Below, piece by piece: positions 32,246 to 40,554 of a stretch of 64,000 nucleotides of DNA. Every line of letters starts with the position of its first letter. The first letter of the stretch is position 1. Location: the NCBI GenBank assembly GCA_902799905.1, contig CADCCB010000015.1:1-64000 (forward strand). Reading direction: 5' to 3'. This DNA comes from an uncultured Prevotellaceae bacterium. Its GTDB lineage: Bacteria; Bacteroidota; Bacteroidia; Bacteroidales; Bacteroidaceae. Position numbers and translations under genes: made by a program. The notes under the pieces are model-generated. The model was not told the origin of the DNA and did not search any database. It saw only the letters and a list, made by a program, of their open reading frames with translations.

Positions 32246-33693
32246 TATTTATTGTTACGTGCTTCAATCTCTTTATTAATCTCGTCCAGTCTCTCATCTG
32301 TCAGAGGATACTTGTAAATCAGGAGTCCTACAACAATCAGCAGAACGGCAGGAATGATGCAGGTGAATATAAGGATGGCATTTTGGGCAATGTCAGAATA
32401 TTTATTCAATTCTGTATAGTAGGCATTTACTGGACCACTGATGAATGATGCCAGGAATACTACTACGAAGATGCTAAGTACCAACTGCAGGCACTTGCTT
32501 GCCTTGAACTCCTGCCACATCTCACCGAAAGTAACAGGCTTCTCTGGAGTGGTGGTAATATTCTCCTTGCTGCCCATAAAGCATAGCATCAAAAGGAAGA
32601 AACCTACAATAGCGAAGATACCTGTAACAGTGAACCATGCCATAGGATCGGTAGCCAGAGCAGACTCCTCAGTGGCAAAGTTAAAACCAATCCATCCCAT
32701 GGCCAGAGGCGTAATCCAACCTGCCACGGAGAAACCAGCCTTGAAGGCAACACCAGCAAGAGCATTTACTGTGGCAGCGGGCCTGTTGCCTGTACGGTAC
32801 TCAGACTCGGTGATGACTTCAGGAACCAATGCCCACATCAGTGAACCTACCAGCAGACCGACACCCGTCATAAGTTTAACTAACATGATAACTGTGACGG
32901 GAATTTTAGCATCTAATACATTAATAACGAATAATGTCCATTTACTGCTACTGACATCATCGAATTTGCCGATGTAAAACAAAAAGGCAAATCCTACCAA
33001 ACCGATGGTAAGAAGGGTATAATAAAGCCCTTTCTTACCCAACCATCTTTTCAGCGTGGGCAGTAGAGGTAAGATAATGAAAGCAGGAATGGTGCCAATA
33101 GCCATAAATATTGCTTGTTCCCAATTGATAGCAGAATGGATGCACAAAGCGAGTCCGATGGGGAAACCGGCCTGAACAATAATCTGACCGATGTTGGCAC
33201 ACACCATTCGTGTAGAAGTAAGGATAAGCACCTCATCGTTGTCACGGGTCATACTGGCCATGATGGAGCCGTAAGGGATGTTGACCACCGAATAGATCAT
33301 GCTCAGCACGGTATAACTGACTGTAGCATAAATCATCTTCATTGTCATAGACCACTCGGCAACCTGAGGAAGCATCAGCAGGCAGGCAGCAACCGTAAGG
33401 GGAATGCCTCCATAAAGAAGATAAGTACGATATTTGCCTAACTTGGGATTGCGGTTATCGATATAACGTCCCACAATAGGACTCCAGAAACAGTCAATGA
33501 GTCGAACTGTAAGAATCAGTCCACTGACAAAGGCTGGATTAATTTTCAATACCGTGGTAAGGTAAATCATCAGGTAGCATGCTACCGTCTGGAAAATCAG
33601 GTTCTGCGCCAGGTCACCCGAGCCGAAGCCGATGCGCTGGAGCCATGAAAGTTTGTAGAATCCTTTTGATTCTTGAGCGTTAACTGTTGACAT
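32245..33693 (-). CDS. GPH-type sugar/cation symporter (xyloside transporter)
   Basis: The 482-residue inner-membrane transporter has about 12 helices and belongs to the glycoside-pentoside-hexuronide (MelB/XynT) family. Typical features are GFGSGDLAQNLIFQ near the start, RLIDCFWSPIVGRYIDN in helix 2 and the following loop (the cation-site Asp region), and YSVVNIPYGS in the fourth segment. It probably imports xylo- or aldouronic oligosaccharides for the cytoplasmic GH43. ATG 33693 is chosen because the promoter -7 box lies just upstream. It is the first gene of the minus-strand xylan operon. Confidence 0.92.
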   Translation of the reverse strand: MSTVNAQESKGFYKLSWLQRIGFGSGDLAQNLIFQTVACYLMIYLTTVLKINPAFVSGLILTVRLIDCFWSPIVGRYIDNRNPKLGKYRTYLLYGGIPLTVAACLLMLPQVAEWSMTMKMIYATVSYTVLSMIYSVVNIPYGSIMASMTRDNDEVLILTSTRMVCANIGQIIVQAGFPIGLALCIHSAINWEQAIFMAIGTIPAFIILPLLPTLKRWLGKKGLYYTLLTIGLVGFAFLFYIGKFDDVSSSKWTLFVINVLDAKIPVTVIMLVKLMTGVGLLVGSLMWALVPEVITESEYRTGNRPAATVNALAGVAFKAGFSVAGWITPLAMGWIGFNFATEESALATDPMAWFTVTGIFAIVGFFLLMLCFMGSKENITTTPEKPVTFGEMWQEFKASKCLQLVLSIFVVVFLASFISGPVNAYYTELNKYSDIAQNAILIFTCIIPAVLLIVVGLLIYKYPLTDERLDEINKEIEARNNK

Positions 33694-33720
33694 AATTGAT
33701 TGTTTTGTTATTTTTGCTTG

Positions 33721-33728
33721 CAAAGATA
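33721..33728 (-). promoter_or_regulatory. -7 promoter element of the xylan operon
   Basis: TATCTTTG plus C on the minus strand lies 27 bases before the symporter start. It is divergent from the esterase promoter at 33837, leaving about 110 bases for shared control. Confidence 0.65.
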
Positions 33729-33836
33729 GTCTTTTTCTTCTGATTTCATCTTTCCTTTTGTATCATAAGTCTATTGTAATTGTTTCATAAGCGAAAAAAG
33801 TCTATTGTTTTTCCGCCCTATATGGAAAAAATAGTG

Positions 33837-33844
33837 TACATTTG
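33837..33844 (+). promoter_or_regulatory. -7 promoter element of the esterase gene
   Basis: TACATTTG plus C lies 7 bases before the ATG at 33852. The untranslated leader would be very short or absent. Confidence 0.6.
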
Positions 33845-33851
33845 CAGAGTT

Positions 33852-35822
33852 ATGAGAAAAACATTCATCTTTATGTGGGTACTCCTGCTGAGTGCCGTGA
33901 TGTGCAGCGCCAAGGTGCAGTTGCCGCAGATGTTCCAGAATGGTATGGTGCTCCAAAGAGGCAAGCCCGTCCCCATTTGGGGGCAGGCTGAGGCTGGTGA
34001 GCGGGTCAGTGTGACATTCAAGAAGAAGGTCTATGAGACCACAGCCGATGCCAATGGCCATTGGCAGGTGATGTTGCCTTCGCAGAAGGCTGGAGGACCT
34101 TATGAGTTGAAGGTGCTTTCTGATGAAAGCACCACAGATGGCCAAACGGGGACCATAGAGTTGAAGGATATTCTGTTCGGTGATGTCTGGCTCTGTTCTG
34201 GCCAGTCGAACATAGATGTGACTATAGAGCGCGTCTATCCGCAGTACGGAAAGGTGATCGATGACTATGAGAACGCCAATATCCGCATGTTCCGTGTACA
34301 GACCGACGTTGATACCCACGGACCGAAGAGCGACGTGAAGCCCACGCCCATCAACTGGAAGCCCGTGACGAAGGACAATGCCTGGCTGTTCTCGGCGGCT
34401 GGCTACTTCCTGGGTCGCGAGATGTATGAGAAGACGGGTGTGCCGCAGGGTATCATCGTCAACAGCGTTGGCGGAACGCCTATTCAGGCTTGGCTTGATG
34501 CTGACACGCTGCGACAGAACCACGCCCGTGAATTCCAGCGTACCTTGTTCTTCCAGGACGATGAAATGGTGCGTTCTTTGCAGCATGGCAATATGATGGC
34601 ACAGAACCGTTGGCAGAAAATGCTCACGGATACCGACCCTGGCTATCGTGACCACTATGCCGCACGCGACTATGACGACAGCCAGTGGGAAGTGAAGGAT
34701 GCCTTCAATCGTCTGCCTAACGGACGCCAGCAGAGCAATAACCTTACACGCGACTTCCGCTATACGGGCTCGTTTTATGCCCGTCAGCATATCACCATCG
34801 ATGCTGCCCATGCCGGCAAAACGGCCCGACTGCTCGTGGGCACGCTCTTTGATGCCGACCAGACTTATGTCAATGGTCGTCAGGTGGGTTCTACGGGCTA
34901 TCAGTATCCGCCCCGTCGCTATCAGATTCCTGCTGGAGTGCTCGTTGAGGGAGACAATGCGTTGACTGTTCGTTTCGTCACCAAGGGTGGTGCTCCCCAT
35001 TTCATTCCGGAAAAGCCTTACAAACTGATTTTCGAAGACGGTACAGAGGTGCTGCTCTCTGAACAATGGCGTATTAAAGAAGGTGCCCGCATGCCGAACT
35101 GTCCTGGTGCCGATGCTGGTGGACAGAACCTGCCCTCTGTGCTCTATAACGCCATGCATTATCCTCTTGCCCCATACGCCCTCTCTGGCATGGTATGGTA
35201 TCAGGGTGAGTCGAATACCGACCTTGGACTGGGCTATGAGCAGTATCTCACAGAACTCGTCACTGGCTGGCGACAGTTGTGGCAGACACCCGACCTGCCT
35301 TTCGTCATCGTGCAGTTGGCCAACTTCATGGCCCCCTCTGATCAGCCCCAGGATACAGGCTGGAGCCAGGTGCGAGAGGCACAGCGCTTGGTTGCGAAGA
35401 AACAGCCGAATGCCGAACTGGCCTGTATCATCGACTTAGGTGAAACCGTTGACATCCATCCATTGCGCAAGCGTGAGGTGGCTCAGCGCATAGCCCGTTG
35501 TTTCGAACACATCATCTGGAACAAAAAGGTGACGCTGTCACCCGAGGTGATCAGCACTCAGGTCAACGGCAAGCAGGTCACGCTGCAGCTCGACCAGCCC
35601 CTGCTGCATGAGGGACAACTCTACGAGTTTGAGTTGGCTGGTGCTGACGGGCGTTTCGTCAATGCCCTGGCTGTTGGCAAGGGTTCGCAGATTGTCATCA
35701 TCGAGTCATCTGTCGAGAATCCCAAGCGCGTGCGCTATGCCTGGAAAAACAATCCGCTCCGAGCCAATGTGTTTGGCCAGAACGGATTGCCTATGTCGCC
35801 CTTCCAGATGGAAGTGAAATAA
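33852..35822 (+). CDS. Sialate O-acetylesterase / acetylxylan esterase family protein
   Basis: The 656-residue secreted SGNH-type esterase (SASA family) has a signal peptide to about residue 20 (MCSA). The nucleophile block is DVWLCSGQSNI (Ser about residue 119), the second block YQGESNTDLG about residue 451, and a catalytic Asp-His pair in VDIHPLRKREVA. A jelly-roll insert (about residues 270-395) separates the two halves, as in other Bacteroidota members. Given the surrounding xylanases, deacetylation of xylan is the likely job; sialic acid is less likely. It is convergent with the GH115 gene. Confidence 0.85.
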   Translation: MRKTFIFMWVLLLSAVMCSAKVQLPQMFQNGMVLQRGKPVPIWGQAEAGERVSVTFKKKVYETTADANGHWQVMLPSQKAGGPYELKVLSDESTTDGQTGTIELKDILFGDVWLCSGQSNIDVTIERVYPQYGKVIDDYENANIRMFRVQTDVDTHGPKSDVKPTPINWKPVTKDNAWLFSAAGYFLGREMYEKTGVPQGIIVNSVGGTPIQAWLDADTLRQNHAREFQRTLFFQDDEMVRSLQHGNMMAQNRWQKMLTDTDPGYRDHYAARDYDDSQWEVKDAFNRLPNGRQQSNNLTRDFRYTGSFYARQHITIDAAHAGKTARLLVGTLFDADQTYVNGRQVGSTGYQYPPRRYQIPAGVLVEGDNALTVRFVTKGGAPHFIPEKPYKLIFEDGTEVLLSEQWRIKEGARMPNCPGADAGGQNLPSVLYNAMHYPLAPYALSGMVWYQGESNTDLGLGYEQYLTELVTGWRQLWQTPDLPFVIVQLANFMAPSDQPQDTGWSQVREAQRLVAKKQPNAELACIIDLGETVDIHPLRKREVAQRIARCFEHIIWNKKVTLSPEVISTQVNGKQVTLQLDQPLLHEGQLYEFELAGADGRFVNALAVGKGSQIVIIESSVENPKRVRYAWKNNPLRANVFGQNGLPMSPFQMEVK

Positions 35823-35843
35823 CTAGTCGCTTTTTTGAAAGAA

Positions 35844-38372
35844 CTACTGAGCCCTCCTGCACTCCGACTCATTCATGAAGAGGTAGGAGGGCTTATAGCC
35901 ACCGTAGTCGACCACGATCTTCTCAAAGACGATGCCAGGATGACGGGGCTGTAGCGTTAATGTGTGCATCTCGCCTTGTCCTACGGGCAACTCTACTTCC
36001 TTCTCGATAATACGGCGGGCGATAGTCGGGTAGAATTCAGAGTACATGTAGGGCTGGCGGTCCACAAGCGTCTTGTTCATGTTAACCGTCTGAGGCTCAG
36101 AGCCGTCGAGGCTGACGGTGTACTCATGACCGCCGACATTGAGAAAGTCGAGCGTTGATTTCACAATCACGTGTACCTTCACCGTGTTGATGCCCTTAGG
36201 CAGCGAGAAACGATAACTGATGCTGGCATCGCCTACAGGAGCCGTATAGGGCGTCAGCGCTACGGCACTGCGTGTGCGGCCATAGTCGGGATAGATGGTC
36301 CACTGAGTGCCTTCGGAGGCCTTTGCCTCGTGGTAGTGCTCAGCCTCCATCGCGACGTAGCCGTAGGCATGGGTGAACGTGAAACCTCCGGAGCGCCCAT
36401 TCTCTACCTTTTTGGTCTGAGGCAGCATGTCCTTAGGGAAGTTATCGTTCCAAATGCGGTAGCCAATGTGCTTCTGCGTCATCATGCCATCCCATTTGCC
36501 GCCGCTCATCACCTTATTATAATAATGACAGAGCAGGGAGTCGCGACGGAAGCAACGTGTCACCTCGTCAGCCCACTTATTGGCATCGGGATTGTTGTTC
36601 GAGGCCAGTTGGAGGTTCATAGCCTGGGCATAGTACATGTCGTAGAGGTTGGCCATTGCCTGAATGGGGAAAAGCACCAGTTGGCGGTAGAAGTCGCGGG
36701 CTTCGGCAGGGATATCCTCATAGAGGCGCAGGGCGCGGGTCTCTAAGCGCAGGTAGTCGTCGGCCACCTGTTTCCATTCACCCGTCTCCACATTGTAGGT
36801 CTTGGCATCGAGCATCTCTGGGGTGACACGGGCCATATACTGGCAGTTGAGATTGTAGATGGCGGTGGCTTCCTCGGCGATGAAATCGCCGAGCACAGAA
36901 CAGAAGAAACGGTAGGTGTGGGCGGTGATGTCTTGCTGGGTGAACTCCTTCGGGTTCCAGGCCATGTCCATGAAGAGTTGGATGGGGTACTCCATGGGCT
37001 TCAAGTCACCCACGTTCAATATCCACATGCGCTGAATGCCGTGGTCATAGGCCAACGAGAGTTGTTCGAACATCTGCTGCGTTTGGGTGACATTGAGCCA
37101 TTTTGTATTACGGGGCGCCCCCACATAGTCTACGTGGTAGTAGAGGCCCCATCCGCCAGGATGCTTGCGCTCTTTCTCTGTGGTAGGAACGCGTCGCACA
37201 TTGCCCCAGTTGTCGTCGCATAGCAGCATGATGACATCATCGGGCACGCGCATACCTTTATCATAATAGTCGAGAACTTCCTTGTATAGCGCCCAGACCT
37301 GTGTGGTCTTGTTGGCCGGCTTGCCAGTCACCTCCTTGATGATGCGGCGTTGGTTGTCAACGATGCGCTCCATCAGTTTGACATCGGCCTTGTCGCTCAT
37401 GGCTTCGTCGCCGTCACCACGCATACCGATAGTGACGATGTCGTCTGTACCATTCATACGTTCGATGCCTTCGCGGAAGAACTGGTCGAGTTTCTTCTGG
37501 TTGGTCTGATAGTTCCAGGCACCCCACTCTTTGCGGTGGCGGGCATATTCCTGATGATTTCGGGCCATTGGCTCATGGTGGCTGGTGCCCATCATCACCC
37601 CCATGCGGTCAGCAATCTTACTGTTTTCGGGATCGTCGGCATAAAAAGCCCAACTCCACATGGCTGGCCACAGATAGTTGCCTTTCAGACGCAGAATCAG
37701 TTCGAATACTTTCTCATAGAACCGGTGGTCGCCATAATTGGTGCCAAAGGTGTTCTTTACCCATCCTGTCAGGCAGGGGGCCTCATCGTTGAGGAACAAG
37801 CCACGGAACTCTACGGCGGGTTCTCCATCGGTGTATTCTCCCTGTACGGCATACAACCGGTCATGGTGAGCCACGGGGGCATCAGCCCACCAGTACCATG
37901 GTGACACGCCTATCTGGGCCGATAGTTCGTAGATGCCGAACACAGTGCCTCGTTTGTCGCTGCCAGCGATGACCAACTGCTGACCGATGGTTCTGATAAT
38001 GTATTTCTCGCGCTTATCCTTCAGGTCTTTCAATAGTCCTTGCTTAACCCATTGGTCAATCTGACGATTGCAGCCCACGGTACCTATGACGATGGTGGCT
38101 GCTGTATGGGTCGGATCTGCATATCCCAGCCCTTTATCGCCGAAGCCAAAGGAATTGCCTACAACGGCAGTGTTGCCTGTCACACGCCAGAAGTCCTTGG
38201 CCAGTGACTGCACAGCCAGTTTGACGCACGACTGTTCACGGTCGTCTAAGTCAATGGTGGCTTCAGACAAAGAGATGGTATTGTCTTGTGGCGCAAATGT
38301 GATGAATGGCTGGGCTGCATTTGCTGCGCCAAACGCCATCAAGGTGAATAAGAATGATAAGAATCTTTTCAT
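35844..38372 (-). CDS. GH115 xylan alpha-1,2-glucuronidase
   Basis: The 842-residue enzyme has a signal peptide (NAAQ about residue 20). The family blocks of GH115 are RGTVFGIYELSAQIGVSPWYWWADAP, VEFRGLFLNDEAP, RLKGNYLWPAMW, MGTSHHEPM and LLCDDNWGNVRRVP, followed by a helical domain and a C-terminal beta-sandwich (about 700-842). GH115 removes (methyl)glucuronic acid from internal xylose residues of polymeric xylan, complementing the GH67 in the neighbouring operon. It lies 15 bases after the GH97 gene and is surely co-transcribed. Confidence 0.95.
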   Translation of the reverse strand: MKRFLSFLFTLMAFGAANAAQPFITFAPQDNTISLSEATIDLDDREQSCVKLAVQSLAKDFWRVTGNTAVVGNSFGFGDKGLGYADPTHTAATIVIGTVGCNRQIDQWVKQGLLKDLKDKREKYIIRTIGQQLVIAGSDKRGTVFGIYELSAQIGVSPWYWWADAPVAHHDRLYAVQGEYTDGEPAVEFRGLFLNDEAPCLTGWVKNTFGTNYGDHRFYEKVFELILRLKGNYLWPAMWSWAFYADDPENSKIADRMGVMMGTSHHEPMARNHQEYARHRKEWGAWNYQTNQKKLDQFFREGIERMNGTDDIVTIGMRGDGDEAMSDKADVKLMERIVDNQRRIIKEVTGKPANKTTQVWALYKEVLDYYDKGMRVPDDVIMLLCDDNWGNVRRVPTTEKERKHPGGWGLYYHVDYVGAPRNTKWLNVTQTQQMFEQLSLAYDHGIQRMWILNVGDLKPMEYPIQLFMDMAWNPKEFTQQDITAHTYRFFCSVLGDFIAEEATAIYNLNCQYMARVTPEMLDAKTYNVETGEWKQVADDYLRLETRALRLYEDIPAEARDFYRQLVLFPIQAMANLYDMYYAQAMNLQLASNNNPDANKWADEVTRCFRRDSLLCHYYNKVMSGGKWDGMMTQKHIGYRIWNDNFPKDMLPQTKKVENGRSGGFTFTHAYGYVAMEAEHYHEAKASEGTQWTIYPDYGRTRSAVALTPYTAPVGDASISYRFSLPKGINTVKVHVIVKSTLDFLNVGGHEYTVSLDGSEPQTVNMNKTLVDRQPYMYSEFYPTIARRIIEKEVELPVGQGEMHTLTLQPRHPGIVFEKIVVDYGGYKPSYLFMNESECRRAQ

Positions 38373-38387
38373 ACGGATGTTTTTGGT

Positions 38388-40373
38388 TTATTGAGTGATG
38401 ACGATACCACCATTGGTGGGTATTTCTATTTTGATGGTCTTTTTCTTCGACACTTTTGAAGTGATGACCTGTTGGTTTTGGTAGAGTTGCACCGTTCCTT
38501 CATTCAGCATAGGCAGCGATAGCGTCTGCTTGATGGGCAGGTCGGTGGCATTCACTCCGGCCACATACCACTTATTGCCAGAACGGCGGGCCATGATGAT
38601 GTATTGGCCGGGATAGCCGTCAATGAAACGGAGTTCATCCCATGTCGTAGGTACCTGCTTCAGGAAGTCGATGGCCCATGCTGGAGCATCCGTCAGATTG
38701 TTGGGTGCCAGGGCGAAGTGCTGCACGGCACTCTGGAAGATAACAGCCGTAGCCAGGGCGTAGATGTCGGAGGTCTTACGCTGGCTGCCACGTTTGTTGT
38801 CGGCACCGTAGAACTTGTTCAGGGCTGAGCCTCCGAAGTCCATCGAGCCCACCACATTGCGGGTGAAGGGATACATGGTGCCGCAGTCGCGGGCCTCGTT
38901 GTCGCAGAATCCCTGCGAGAAGTGCAGGTTCTCGCTGGCCAGCACGGCCTCAGAGGCCACATAGTTGGGATACATCTTCTCCCAGCCACGAGGTAGCGTG
39001 CAGCCGTGGAAGATGACCATCAGTCCGTTGTCGTTGGCATCGCTGAGGATGTCCTCGTAGAGTTTCATCATCGGCTGCTTGTCACCACCGAAGAAATCGA
39101 CCTTGATGCCCAGGATGCCTACGTCGTGCATCCATTTCATCTCCTTTTTACGCTTGGTAGCATTGTCCATGATGCCACGTGGCGACTGAGGCGCATCGTT
39201 CCAGGAACCGTTGGAGTTGTACCACAGGTACAGGCCCACACCCTTCGTCTTGCCGTATGCGGCCAGTTCTGCGATGCGGTCATAGCCTATCTGTACGTCC
39301 CAAAGGGCATCGACAAGGACAGAGCGGTAGCCCATTGCTGCCGAGAAGTCGATATAGCGTTTCTGTTCGTCGAAGTTACAACTGGGATCCATGCCGATGA
39401 TCCACGACCACGAGCCCTTGCCGTAGTCATAGGCCTGACTGGCCTTGTATTTTGGCTGTACGACATCCCATGCAACGGTAGTCTCGATGATGTTCTGCAT
39501 CGGGCCGACGGTGATGGTGCGCCAGGGGGTGTTGCCAGGCAGGGCCATCTGCACAGAGGTATCCCCCCAGCCATTGCCCTCGGCCTCCTGCGGGAAACCT
39601 ATCCTGTAAGTGATTTGAGGATTGAGGTTTGAGTTTTGAGGTTTGTTGTCATCACAAAGCAGGCGGCAGCCCACGTAGTAGCCGTCGGTGCCGGTCTCAG
39701 AGATGAGCACCCAGTTCGGTGTTTGTTGCGACTGAGTCGCAACTGACGGAACCTTGAACAGACAGGGGAAGGTGTAGCCGTTGCCCCAGCCGTTGCTGCC
39801 CACGGGTTCGTCTATGCCGTAGCGTGTCTCATAACTGGGAGCGGTGCGGGCGAAACCCGTCATCGGCTTGGATTGTGGAGCCAGGAACCCGGTGGCAGTG
39901 GCGGGCAGTTGGAAGGCTGTGGCCTCTGACTCGATGACGCAGCAAGTGGTCATGTCGCGTCCCTGCTTCTTGGGCTGTATGGTATAGCGGAATGCCACGT
40001 CGCGGTTGCTGACGCGGAAGGTCACGTCCATCACGTGCTGTCCCTGCTGCTCATACTGGGCCACGGCCTCGCGGGCCTCATAGTCCACATAGCTCTGCTT
40101 GATGTTGCGCAGGTCATAACTCTCCTTCACGTCGCGTGTGTCCACCTTCGTCAGCGTCAGGTCCTTGCCGTAGTCGCCGATATTGGTCTTCAGGCCGAGG
40201 GCCGACTGGCCGATAATCACCTGTCCGTCGTACGACACCTGATAGCAGGGCTGTCCGTTGTTTACGCTGAGTTCAACACTGATTCGCCCATTGGGGCTTG
40301 TCACCACTTCGCCGGCCTGGGCCGTCATCAGACCCATCCAGGCGAGGCATGCAAAAAGTAGATTCTTATTCAT
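38388..40373 (-). CDS. GH97 alpha-galactosidase-type glycoside hydrolase
   Basis: The 661-residue secreted enzyme has a signal peptide (TAQA, residue 20), an N-terminal beta-super-sandwich, a (beta/alpha)8 barrel and a C-terminal beta-domain. The barrel shows YLWYNSNGSW and GIKVDFFGGD. Asp426 in that block is where retaining GH97 alpha-galactosidases have their nucleophile, whereas the inverting alpha-glucosidases use Glu elsewhere. Alpha-galactosidase is therefore favoured. Residues about 243-254 (NKPQNSNLNPQI) are encoded by a CCTCAAA-type repeat. Upstream partner of the GH115 gene; promoter at 40402-40409. Confidence 0.9.
   Translation of the reverse strand: MNKNLLFACLAWMGLMTAQAGEVVTSPNGRISVELSVNNGQPCYQVSYDGQVIIGQSALGLKTNIGDYGKDLTLTKVDTRDVKESYDLRNIKQSYVDYEAREAVAQYEQQGQHVMDVTFRVSNRDVAFRYTIQPKKQGRDMTTCCVIESEATAFQLPATATGFLAPQSKPMTGFARTAPSYETRYGIDEPVGSNGWGNGYTFPCLFKVPSVATQSQQTPNWVLISETGTDGYYVGCRLLCDDNKPQNSNLNPQITYRIGFPQEAEGNGWGDTSVQMALPGNTPWRTITVGPMQNIIETTVAWDVVQPKYKASQAYDYGKGSWSWIIGMDPSCNFDEQKRYIDFSAAMGYRSVLVDALWDVQIGYDRIAELAAYGKTKGVGLYLWYNSNGSWNDAPQSPRGIMDNATKRKKEMKWMHDVGILGIKVDFFGGDKQPMMKLYEDILSDANDNGLMVIFHGCTLPRGWEKMYPNYVASEAVLASENLHFSQGFCDNEARDCGTMYPFTRNVVGSMDFGGSALNKFYGADNKRGSQRKTSDIYALATAVIFQSAVQHFALAPNNLTDAPAWAIDFLKQVPTTWDELRFIDGYPGQYIIMARRSGNKWYVAGVNATDLPIKQTLSLPMLNEGTVQLYQNQQVITSKVSKKKTIKIEIPTNGGIVITQ
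39613..39645. repeat. CCTCAAA-type simple repeat inside the GH97 gene
   Basis: On the minus strand this reads as AACCTCAAA/ACTCAAACC/TCAATCCTCAAATC units. It encodes NKPQNSNLNPQI, with the SNLNPQI heptapeptide identical to that in the yfhO-like gene (1411-1466). Confidence 0.75.
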
Positions 40374-40401
40374 GAGTTGTCTTAATTGTTAAATCTGCTT
40401 G

Positions 40402-40409
40402 CAAAGTTA
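40402..40409 (-). promoter_or_regulatory. -7 promoter element of the GH97-GH115 operon
   Basis: TAACTTTG plus C on the minus strand, 28 bases before the GH97 start. Confidence 0.65.
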
Positions 40410-40516
40410 GTAAAAATGGAAGGAACACCCTTTTGGTTTTGTTACTATCTTTTTCGGAATTGTTTCACTGGCAGGAATGAGACGTTGGTGGCTGTAGCAC
40501 TTCAGATTCTTTTTTG

Positions 40517-40524
40517 TAACTTTG
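40517..40524 (+). promoter_or_regulatory. -7 promoter element of the large GH43 gene
   Basis: TAACTTTG plus C, 30 bases before the ATG at 40555. With the minus-strand promoter at 40402 it forms a divergent pair about 110 bases apart. Confidence 0.65.
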
Positions 40525-40554
40525 CAGCAGATAATCACCAAACCTATTGAACTT

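Noticed and set aside
33771-35159. 462-codon open frame antisense to the esterase
   Set aside because: It is a shadow of a clearly real gene and has no promoter or domain.
33852-35822. Dedicated sialic acid esterase
   Set aside because: The family name fits but no sialidase or sialic acid catabolism gene is near. The xylan context favours acetylxylan.
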